NCBI GenBank assembly: GCA_025093555.1
Contig: JAIWNF010000098.1
Span: 1-64,000, forward strand
Source: Circinella umbellata
Lineage: Eukaryota; Mucoromycota; Mucoromycetes; Mucorales; Lichtheimiaceae
DNA: 64,000 nt
Direction of reading: 5' to 3'
Shown: in pieces, positions 1-9,720 of the stretch
How the letters are laid out: each line of letters begins with the position of its first letter
Position numbering within the stretch: position 1 is the first letter of the stretch
Position numbers and translations under genes: made by a program
The notes under the pieces: model-generated
Database searches by the model: none
The model's input: only the letters and a program-made list of their open reading frames with translations
What the model was told of the DNA's origin: nothing

Positions 1-1947
1 TTGTATATCGTATGTCCAATCAAAAAATGAGCAATGTAAGTATTTACAAACCTTATTAAGATAACGTTACTCTACAGCTACGCCTATGGTTTCTTTAATG
101 ATTGTATTGTTTGGCATTGCATTGCTGATCTCAACCTTTTTATTCTATTAAAAATATCTTGTTGTCTGCTTCTTGAACAATTACTAACAGCTTTTTCTTT
201 TAAAATGTCCAAGTATAACAGCTTATTGCTTTTCTTTCCAACGATTCGCAGCCGAAATATTTTTCACTTTGCGTACGCTGTAATTTTTGTTTATAGTACC
301 AATATACTGTAACGTTCGTACCGTTACCCAATTTTTTTTCTTTTTTCCTCATATATATTATCAATAGTATTAGTATTATTCCTATTATAAATTATTTCTA
401 TCTTTTCATTATCATTATTATTATCGATTATAGTCACACGTTACCATCATAAATTCTTTTGAATCTTTTCGCAATTGCTACTTTTTACAAGAGCAATTGT
501 AATTTCTTATAAAAGCTATTGACTATTTTTACAGAAACAAATGGTATAAATACGCGACCTTTTTCCACTTTCAAATTTCTTTTCTTCAGTTCTCTTTTGC
601 CTTGAGTTCTTTTTCTCTTTTAACTTTCTTTATTAAATTTACTGAGTGTCTTTTAAATAAATTATCCTTTATAAATAATTCTTTTCAATTGATTTCCTTT
701 TACGTAGTAATTTTATTAAGGCTTCTCTTTTTGTGGATGCAGACGTACAATTCCTGAGTATTAGAACTCCCACATACCATTTCATATATTTATTAAGTTA
801 ATTACGTATATCCTTTATTCTATCTTTTTAACATATTTCATATTAATTTTATATAACGAAGCTCCTTAACATAACACAGAACCCTTCACTACAAGGATTT
901 CTGTGAAGTTGAAAACAATAAAGCGCAAACATAAAATTACAGCACACGCAAAGTGAAAAATAATACGGCCGCGAATCGTTGGGAAAAAAACTTACATCTT
1001 TCTAATTAACCTAGCTCCCCTCCGGGAACTAATGTTGTACAAATATTTTTATATATCCTTTCACCAAAAGGTCTAATGATCCACTTGTGCTTCAAGAAAG
1101 CACCTGCATCATTTTTTACTATGACTTCATAGTTGGGTTTTTTTCCATATAGCATCGGGTATTTTTTATATCTTTAGGACTGGGAGGCTATCATAGTCGC
1201 AGAAAGACGAGCTGTTTTTATTCTGGCGTTGGAATAACAGTATACAATTTCGCATAGAGTTATTATTAATTTAGGACACAATGGGTTTCAACACGGTGTC
1301 GTAGTTAATTCATTAAACGTCATTATGATATTATCACTACGCCGAGTTATGTAACTCATCGTTCAGTAAGTTATTGATAATATGATAGCTCTATGTAAGC
1401 TTGTATTACTTTCCAAAGTTAAATGAAAGAAATGTCGTACAAATAAGCTGATTCTTTGGAGTGACAATACCTTTTCAATGCAAAGTTAAAAATTCAGCAA
1501 ACAGTCTTGCGCTAAATCAGTTATCATAACACGGATTCTATTGTGTAAATTAATGAAATTCCCATGACATATAAAGTCTTAAAACCCCAAGAGATGTATC
1601 CTCAAAGCATTTTTGTTGGGGACCTGTAGAAATTCAAGACTACATACAAGTTCGGCTGAATCTATGCATATGGAAACGCTCGCTACAGGGTAAATTATCA
1701 ATAGTCTGTCGCACTATACTATTACTTCCCGGCCATCATTTTGTTGAATGGATCAACACTGTAGAACAAAACCCATTCCACTACATACAACACCAGTAGC
1801 AACAACAACAACAATAACCGCACCAACAGCGACTCTCAACTACATCAGGAAGCAGAATAGGAATTCTTTCTTTTTTTTACCCGCTGACCCCAACCCTCTT
1901 CTTTACCTAATATTTTTTATTCTATTTTATTTTATTTTATTTTATTT

Positions 1948-1978
<31 letters not shown>

Positions 1979-2515
1979 CTCTCTACCTTCTCTTTGCCTT
2001 TTACCTTTTTCCTTATTACCCTTAAGGTTTTTCATATCCCTTTGCTAACAGGATCGGACTAGAGCGAATATGTCCTATCAAGACGCAGCGTTCACTTAGT
2101 CATTTTTTCTTTCTTTTATTATCAATAAATTTAATCTACTATTACTTACAAATTTCTATTAGCTTTGGTTCAATCAAACATATCACAAAATTAAAGCAAT
2201 ACATTTTAGTGTAAAAACAATTTATTAAATCTTAAAATACATACCTTAAAAATAGGCCACTAAAAGAAACAATGATGGGTTTGTTTATATATTGTATGAC
2301 ATATTATCTCGGAGCGCACCCGAAGTCCAATTGGGAAGCGTGATAACAAAAATAAGAGATATTTGTGCTGGTGCATGGTCGAAAAAACGCCATTTCGAAT
2401 TTTTTTTGTAATTCTCTGCTTCTTTACCAACAAAACTTTTTTTTCATTAGGAAAACCATATACCCCAAGTTCATTATTAGAACGAACAAATTATATTACA
2501 TATTGATCATTAATA
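1..2515. other. Gene-free AT-rich spacer at left edge
   Basis: I see no convincing coding sequence here. The stretch holds the inverted-repeat element at 233-988 (own entry), and near 1911-1978 a tract of TTTTA units running into about 24 adenines. An open frame across that tract (1748-2062) translates mostly to homopolymer-derived Phe and Lys runs, so I treat it as chance. Confidence 0.6.
233..988. mobile_element. MITE-like element with about 60-bp terminal inverted repeats
   Basis: The sequence from about 236 to 295 (core CCAACGATTCGC, then TTTTTCACTTTGCGT and GCTGTAATTTT) recurs as a diverged reverse complement between about 925 and 985. The arms enclose about 630 bp without an open frame. 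Two long inverted arms around non-coding DNA are the hallmark of a non-autonomous DNA transposon or foldback element. I could not identify a clean target-site duplication, so the outer ends are uncertain by several bases and the superfamily is not assigned. Confidence 0.6.
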
Positions 2516-3886
2516 ATGGGAGGATCCATGCACTTATTTGTATGCAACGATATTGAATCTTTATTACAAGAGGTAGTTCAATACCTGGAACGAAATACCA
2601 AATATTGGCGAGAAGATATTTTTGAGACCTATGGATTTGAAAGAGACACTCGGGAAGCTCTGGCCGTCGTTGGACCGATCCTTCGATATGACAAAGAATT
2701 TCAAGATCATCTGATTAGATATGCCAGAAGTAACTTCAAGGATAGTAACAACAGTAGCAGCAAAAAATATAATCAAGGATACAAAGGTATAATCAAAAGT
2801 ATCATTCAACATATTCTTCAAGGACAAATGTATCTAGAAGAACACATTGATGATATCAGAGAACAAAAGCCAGTTCGAAAAAACATTATCTGGTTTTTGA
2901 TCCGCACACCTGCACCGAAGAAAAACTATCGACAACTTCATGTCATAGAAGCAGGACAACTACGAATGAAGTTAGATGAACTTTCAAAAGACAAGAAGTT
3001 TTTGTTATCAAGTGGTGCTGAAGTTACGGTAGATCAATTTAAGGATGAATTGTCAGCAGAAGCATACGAGTTTTGGACGAAATCATTGGGGTTGAAAACA
3101 ACAGCGGAATGGTCAAAATTTTCAGAAAATTATACTGTTCTTTATGGTAAACGGGCCAACAGTGATCTCAAGTACATTCGTGAAGTTGTATTTCAAGAAT
3201 ATGGAAAATCGGCGACAATAACAATTTATGGTGTTATTACATTGGCTCGTGAATACGGATTTCCTTTTGAACATCAACCTCATACTGATGAGAGTAGACG
3301 ACCCGGTGTCATAAACGAAGAGATTCGTACAGAAATTGCCAAAATGATCATGAACATGATGGTCGAATTCAGTTCATCAGAAATGCAAGATAATTTTTTG
3401 GCAGTGATCAAATGGTATGCGAAAGTGGATCGAAAAAATGTCAACAGTATCAATGCGCGCGCAGATGAATGGGCCAGCTTGTGTAAAGAAGGAAGGTTAT
3501 TAAAAGAAGAAGAGAAAACCGATGCACATCGTCAAGCCGATCGTGTCGATCTTGCAAGACGTTCAATTTCCTTTTTATACCAACGTTATATGGTTATTTG
3601 GCGTATTGGGCAAATCTCTAGAGAAACACTCAAGGATGTTGATTTCCCAGGTCGTGCTCGTATTAAGGAATTTTTGCGATTTTTACTTCCACTGGATCAT
3701 GCTAATTATCATCTTATTATTGGTGCCGAACCAGAAGAATGGCATCATCGCAAGCCTAATGTTTACAGGTTTCTGACTCTATTAATTACAGACGTGTCAG
3801 TTGAAGAGGAAAAAAACAAGGCTTCTCAACAACAGCAACAAGAAGAACCTTCAAATAGCAGTACTAATGAAGTTAAAAAACAATAA
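2516..3886 (+). CDS. Unrecognised helical protein, tandem paralogue A (intronless)
   Basis: A single uninterrupted frame of 456 codons. The start may equally be the second ATG at 2528, which aligns better with the paralogue at 6406. The protein is predicted mostly helical and soluble, with no signal peptide or membrane segment. Three conserved blocks are shared with the downstream copy: an N-terminal block (about 1-130); a middle block with FWTKSLG, then W-x-x-F and a hydrophobic V-I-T-L-A stretch (about 180-245); and a C-terminal block with ARRSISFLYQRYMVIWRIG and DVDFPGRARIKEF (about 340-390). The tail is Gln/Ser rich. The middle block faintly recalls, from memory, the EF-hand-like part of the Cbl kinase-binding domain (F-W-x-K-x-x-G then P-W-x-x-F), but I see no SH2 or RING domain. 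Function is unknown. The coding call is firm because the copies conserve protein rather than DNA. Confidence 0.85.
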   Translation: MGGSMHLFVCNDIESLLQEVVQYLERNTKYWREDIFETYGFERDTREALAVVGPILRYDKEFQDHLIRYARSNFKDSNNSSSKKYNQGYKGIIKSIIQHILQGQMYLEEHIDDIREQKPVRKNIIWFLIRTPAPKKNYRQLHVIEAGQLRMKLDELSKDKKFLLSSGAEVTVDQFKDELSAEAYEFWTKSLGLKTTAEWSKFSENYTVLYGKRANSDLKYIREVVFQEYGKSATITIYGVITLAREYGFPFEHQPHTDESRRPGVINEEIRTEIAKMIMNMMVEFSSSEMQDNFLAVIKWYAKVDRKNVNSINARADEWASLCKEGRLLKEEEKTDAHRQADRVDLARRSISFLYQRYMVIWRIGQISRETLKDVDFPGRARIKEFLRFLLPLDHANYHLIIGAEPEEWHHRKPNVYRFLTLLITDVSVEEEKNKASQQQQQEEPSNSSTNEVKKQ

Positions 3887-6279
3887 CTTGCTAATGGTGA
3901 TCTGCAAGAAAAGAAATAGTAATTGTTATTATGAGACAATAAATGTACTCGTTTTATTATAAGACGAAATAAAAGTTTTGTACTGTTGTTGTTATAATGT
4001 ATGTGTGCAGCTATTTCCCCTTTTCATGCTGTACAACACAAAAAACAAACAAAATAAATCGGACAAGAAATGTTTTTAGTTTTACAGGTTTTTTCCTGAT
4101 CTTAGGCGGTCCATTTTTTTTTTAACCTGGCGGATGGAGTTTTTTGCTGTAGCGCCAAGCATTTTATAATTTGGCATCTAGATATTATCAATGTGGCGAC
4201 TAACAACCTGATTGTAACGACTGTTTTGTAGCATGGAAAAGAAATAGATAAAATATTGGTTTTTTTTAATAATAAAGAATAAATGATGGTTTTTAAAAAC
4301 AATAGTACCTGAAAGAAAATATGATGCCACATGACGTACGTATCTAAACTTCACAATCTTTAGCAGTAACCAAGTATGCTGCCTGGACAACACGGGGTAT
4401 TGACGAACTACTTGTTGATAAGATCTTCCGGCTCTCGCCGGCCTTCGACTTGGACCAGTACAGAGCTCCTCTACGGTATTCAGCACTGGTGAATAAGGAG
4501 GAAGTCATAGTGCTTATAGACTTTTAGTTTTTTGGCAATGAATTGCATAATGAGGCTTACAGGTTCTGTAAATGTAACGCATACTATCTCATGTAAAAGG
4601 CATATCATCATGTAGATACACAGTATAGAGGTTTAATAATGAACATCCTACACAATGATAATAGCGGTTAATAAGCTTTTGCTTAAATGAGTCTGGTGTA
4701 TTAAAGATGGCATGTCTAAAGTGAATGAGGCAATGAAAACCAATAAAAAGAGACTATGACGATTTTGATTTAGCTAATCAATTTTGACTATGACATGTTG
4801 CTGAGAGTAAAACAGATAGCATAAAGCATAAGAGAAAAAGAAAGTTGAGAAGTACGTACATTATTCGCGTCAATATGGAAAAAAGGTTATTGCTGTCTTG
4901 GACTGCATCAATAGTTTCACAATGAAATATAACTCTAATAATAAAAGATGTGGAAGAAAAAACAGAAGGAAGAAACCCTAATGCCGTGAGAGAAACCAAT
5001 GGAACAAAAGCATTTTCTAATGGAGAGTTCATAATTGCGTGTGGAGATAAAAACTCTACTGTTGTTAGTGATTCCAAGAACATTATTGTCGACAAACCGA
5101 ACCATTAATAAGGAATCTACCATTAGTCAAACCGCTGCCATTGAATGCATCGCTGCGGAATCGAGTTTATTTGAAGTGGTAAGTATGTCTTCAAAAGTGT
5201 TAACTTAGCTTTGCAACATAATTTAGTGCTAACAGATTCAAATTCTATTATAGCACTACAAATATTTACAGATAGCAGCAGCAATAATAATCTCCTTAAA
5301 GGAGTCTGTAAAAAGGTTTAAATCATGTACTATTTGTGGCACCATTGAGTGTAAGGGAACAACAAGAAAACAAAATACATATTCTCAAACATGACCATTT
5401 GATTACTTCGACAATTAAATGCTTAAACATCATATATACAGTACGTATAATGAATAGCTAACTAGTATCATTATTTTCTTTCCATATATTAAATATAATG
5501 GTCATTTTACAATAGAATAATCTCCCTTTCGCTTCGCTACTGGGGCCATTTCCTAATTGGGAACAGCTAATTTTGATCTGCCTCATACATGGTATCCGGG
5601 CCAAAAATTTGCCTATAAAGGTTCCCAAAAAAAAGGTATCTTATTATTCTGTGTCATTCTTTTTGGTGGACAGTGATAAAAAGATTTACAAGATACTTAT
5701 GCCTAGTATATAAAAATAGACCAATGGGTGTGCTGTAATGACCGTAAGACGGCTGAAGAATTTAGTGTAATGTGAGAACCGGAGTGAGTAAGGACTCTTG
5801 TAACACGGCGAGGTAAACATCCTTTTTCGATAAAGCCATTCAGAACACCACCCCTGTTATTAATAGTTTATATTTTCTCACTTACTTTTTATTACCTTTT
5901 TCAGTCAAAAACATATATTTGAACAAGTGTAGCAACAACAATTTGATTTATATATTAATAAGTGGTTAATAAGTTTAAGATAAAAATCAAGGAGAAAAAT
6001 GGACGGAGTAAAAAAAAGGTTATTCATGAATGGGTAATAAAATGTGATGATCTGGAAATTCTTTTTTCGCACCAAAAAACGAGCTAATGATAATCCACGA
6101 CGCCACAGCATAAAATTGCACTGCTAAGCCAAGTCTCACTAAAACTAAATATCCATGGTAACGCAAAAAAAAGGCACTGTACATATAACAATTACTGAAA
6201 CTTGCTCCTAACCGTTATGATACCTTCCTTTTTTTCTTTGTCTCTTTTTTCATTTTCGACAACTTCTTGTCTAGCAGAG
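3887..6279. other. Intergenic region between tandem paralogues
   Basis: About 2.4 kb, mostly AT-rich, without a supportable gene. It includes a short island of clearly higher GC (about 4366-4530) that reads as a 60-codon coding-like stretch on the plus strand and contains a CCGGC-TCTC-GCCGG hairpin; it is discussed under findings. A second, weaker GC-rich patch lies around 5520-5600. Confidence 0.5.
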
Positions 6280-6290
6280 TATATATAAAA
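6280..6290 (+). promoter_or_regulatory. TATA box of paralogue B
   Basis: TATATATAAAA lies 116 bp upstream of the preferred start codon at 6406 and is followed by a CT-rich tract, the usual arrangement of a fungal core promoter. Confidence 0.55.
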
Positions 6291-6405
6291 AGAAAAGACT
6301 TTTTCTTCTCTTTCTCCCTTATTTTACTATTCCTTTTTTTCATTATTGTTATTATACCCTTTCCTTTTTATATTTACACCAAACAGTATAACACCAACAA
6401 CAATT

Positions 6406-8033
6406 ATGGCATCCGCTTTTATTACTAACGATACCATCACTTTTATAAAAACTCTTGCTCAGTTTCTGGAGAAAACAGCCGACGATTATAAAAATGTAAT
6501 ACCCGAAGCCATGGCATTTGAACAAGAAGTTAAGCACGTCTATGAAATACTCCATCCTGTATTAACTGAAGATCCTGACTTTAACACGTATCTCCACCAA
6601 TATCTTCGAAATGGATTAAGTGATCGTAAAAATCACAAAGGTCAACAAGCCATTGTCAAGGATATCGTTCGAACCATGTACATGGCCGAAAAAAAAATTA
6701 ATCAATACCTTACCGAATATAGTAGGCAAAACAAAACAATCATGCAAGCCGTTCGATGGTTTGCTAAACGTACTTGGACAGCCCAAGAATATCGAGGTTA
6801 TTTCAAAGGACAAAACGAACATATTCGTCGTTTGATGAACGATTTGGTCACCACTCGATCATTAGAAGCAGGTAGTGGTACTGTTACTGTACGTCGATTC
6901 GAACATGATATGACTCAAGAAAGTTATCAATTCTGGATGAAATATATTGGAAAAGACATTGTCGCCCCTTGGGGCTCTTTTAGTGAAGCGTATATTTTAC
7001 TCTATGGTGATATGGAACCTAATGATTTGCAATATGTTCGAAAAATTCTTTGCTCTTCTGGTGGTAGTTCCATAACTGTGTTTGGATTTATTTCCTTGGT
7101 GCGTAAGCATAGTTTCCCTTTTGAAAATGTCGGTACAGATATACCTCCCGTGGAAAAAATCCTTTCAGAAGAAAGTAGAATGGAAATTGCTAAAATGGTG
7201 ATGACATTGGTGTCTGAATTTGCTTCGGAAGAGATGAAGCAACATCTGACGGCAATGTATAGTTGGTATGAAGGTGTCGATCGAAAGAATCCAAAGGCAT
7301 TCCAAGAACGAGCGAACAAATGGGCAGTGCTTAAGAATGAAATGCGGCACGTTGACGTATTGACACCAGAACATGAAAAAGCTGAAAAGTTGGATAGCGC
7401 CAGACGAGCTATATCCTTTTTCTATCAACGATATATGGTGATGTGGCGAATTGGTAAATTGTCAAGACAAGCTTTCAGTGGTGTCGATTTCCCTGGAAAG
7501 GGTCGTATAAGAGATTTTATAAGGTAAAAATAATCACTCATATTATTACACATACTTATTTTTTATTTATTTTTGCGTAACCGTTTCCTAATATTACTTC
7601 AACTCCCCCCTCCTTTTTTATGGGCGACACATAATATAGACATGTTCAGCCTCTTGACAAAGCCAACTATCTCATCAGTATGGGTAAATCAGAGGAGACC
7701 TGGGACCAAAAGAAGCCACAAGTTTATCAATTCTTGGAAAAAGTAGTTGGGGATTCCAAAAAGAGCTCCAATCCAAAAACATCGGTACCAACGAAACAAG
7801 AGCAGCGAGTGGTAACAGAACAACAACTTAGGGAAATAAAATCCGTTGAACAAAAGGAACTTCCTGAGATCGTTCAATTATCATCAGTTAATAACAAAGA
7901 AAAGAAATACGGGCTGGCTCCAGATAATGATAAAATCCCACTATTGGTAATGGATAAGAACAAATCATCAGAGAACTCACCCGGTACAGATACAATAGGT
8001 GAAGTAAAACAATCGACAGTGGCTGCTCACTAA
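6406..8033 (+). CDS. Unrecognised helical protein, tandem paralogue B (one intron)
   Basis: Two exons, 6406..7523 and 7640..8033, give 503 residues. The intron begins GTAAAA and ends ATATAG; splicing restores the segment R-H-V-Q-P-L-D-K-A-N-Y, which matches L-L-P-L-D-H-A-N-Y in paralogue A. The frame is open back to 6346, but I prefer 6406 (MASAFITND) because the upstream residues look like translated leader and paralogue A starts at the same place. The middle block contains FWMKYIG followed by APWGSF; the C-terminal block contains ARRAISFFYQRYMVMWRIG and GVDFPGKGRI. The last 110 residues are charged and low in complexity and are not shared with the paralogue. No known enzyme motif, signal peptide or membrane helix is visible. 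The two genes are a tandem duplication, with the intron present only here. Confidence 0.85.
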
Positions 8034-9590
8034 ATACTTAATACGTAGCATTGAGCATATCTATTTGTATAAGAAATCCAACATCATTATGATACAATAT
8101 ATATTTTATTACAACAACCACAACAATTAACTTTTCATATAAAAAATGTAGCAGTAACTATTTTTAATCTATCATATTTTATCATCAATATTATTATATT
8201 ACTACATTAACATATTCCGTCATACTTGTTATGATTAGCATAAATAAATAAATAAGCATTATTATAGTATAACATTTGAAGTCGGGATAAGTATAATCAT
8301 TAATATGTCAACCGATAATGATGACTGGTAGATAAGCATAAATTGAATATCATTGATGCTATTGAGTTTGTACGCATGAGCTGCTCGACATTTTTTTTAT
8401 TTTTTTTGAAAAAAGAGACGCAACATAATTATTGAGTATATATTGCATGGAATATAATCTCTTATAGCTTCTTTCAGCTGCACAAACATGAGCGCACTAC
8501 GCATTTAGTGACCATTGCTGATCACAGCTATGTAATTTTTTTTTGGAAAGTTAGTGTATCATAAACCCAACATAATCAAATATATAAAATAATCACTGTC
8601 TAAAAAATTCTATTATTACTTATCGATTTTTTTTTTTGGAGAAATGCTTCAGAAACGGTAGTTTCTTAAATTTCTTCGGGGATCATAACCAGATATCTAT
8701 TTGAAGTAATCATCAAAATCAATAGTTTTGAGTGATGCAAAGGAAAAGAGGGATAATTATTCAAATTATTAGTACTGGGAAATTTAACGATCTCAGAAAG
8801 CTGAAATTCATGCAAACAAATCGTGGTATAACAAAGAGGAATTAAGAGTTCTTCAGGAGCATCTTGATTAAATGAATTTGCACAATCATTGGGACGACGA
8901 TCTTTGATGGTGCTCAATTATGCATAAATTAGTCAACATAAACTATATAAGCATCCACCTACATACATGGAAACATATACGTAATTGTAGTCAAATAATA
9001 ATAATAATAATATGGTTAAGATATATCGATTCTCTTTCGTTTTTGTTATACTTTACTTTGTAAAAAGATGAGACGTATAACAAGTACTTTTGAATAAACA
9101 GCGACAGCGACAGCAATATTTATTTACCGTAAATAATAATATTATTACAGTGTGGATTTCGAAACGACCCAGACCAAGATAATGGCAAGAAGAAAATCAC
9201 AAAAGTGGAAAGTGTCGTCGAGTGTCATGTGTTGTTGAAATATGTATCTCTTCCCCTCCTTTTCTCTCTTCCTTCCTTTTTCTTTTTTATTACCAATCCA
9301 TAACAATAGTAATAATCCATTCTTATTATCATTAGATAATAACAAATAAAATCCTAATTGGTTATTGAGAGTTAACACAAGATAAAAGTGGCGCACATAA
9401 ACGGGATACAGAGAAAGAAAAAGTGGCGCTCCAGATTTGCTGGGTCTTCAAGCTCATATTATCAAAATAATAGGTTGTCTAACCAAGTAACACAACCCAC
9501 ATCTCTTATTTCTCAGCAGTAGTAGTAACCCCCCCCCAAAAAAAAACTGCTGAATATATCCACACAAAGTGACTCCTGCAGGTAAGAGGA
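8034..9590. other. Intergenic region before the F-box gene
   Basis: About 1.55 kb of AT-rich sequence with no gene I can support. An 83-codon minus-strand frame at 8666-8917 has no recognisable domain and no promoter signal. Confidence 0.5.
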
Positions 9591-9600
9591 TATAAATATA
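9591..9600 (+). promoter_or_regulatory. TATA box of the F-box gene
   Basis: TATAAATATA lies 121-130 bp upstream of the ATG at 9721 and is followed by a long CT-rich leader. Confidence 0.5.
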
Positions 9601-9720
9601 GGATAGCCATTTGAATATATATACTGTTTCCTTTTCTTACTAGCTCTTTCCCTTCCCTTATTCCACCCCTTTTTTTTCTTTACTCACTCTTTCGCTAACC
9701 CTTATATTTGCTTTGGAGCC

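Noticed and set aside
1748..2062. 104-codon open frame at the left edge
   Set aside because: More than half of it is translated T and A homopolymer (Phe, Tyr and Lys runs), with no domain.
8666..8917. 83-codon minus-strand frame
   Set aside because: No recognisable motif, no TATA box, and surrounding sequence typical of spacer; too weak to list as a gene.
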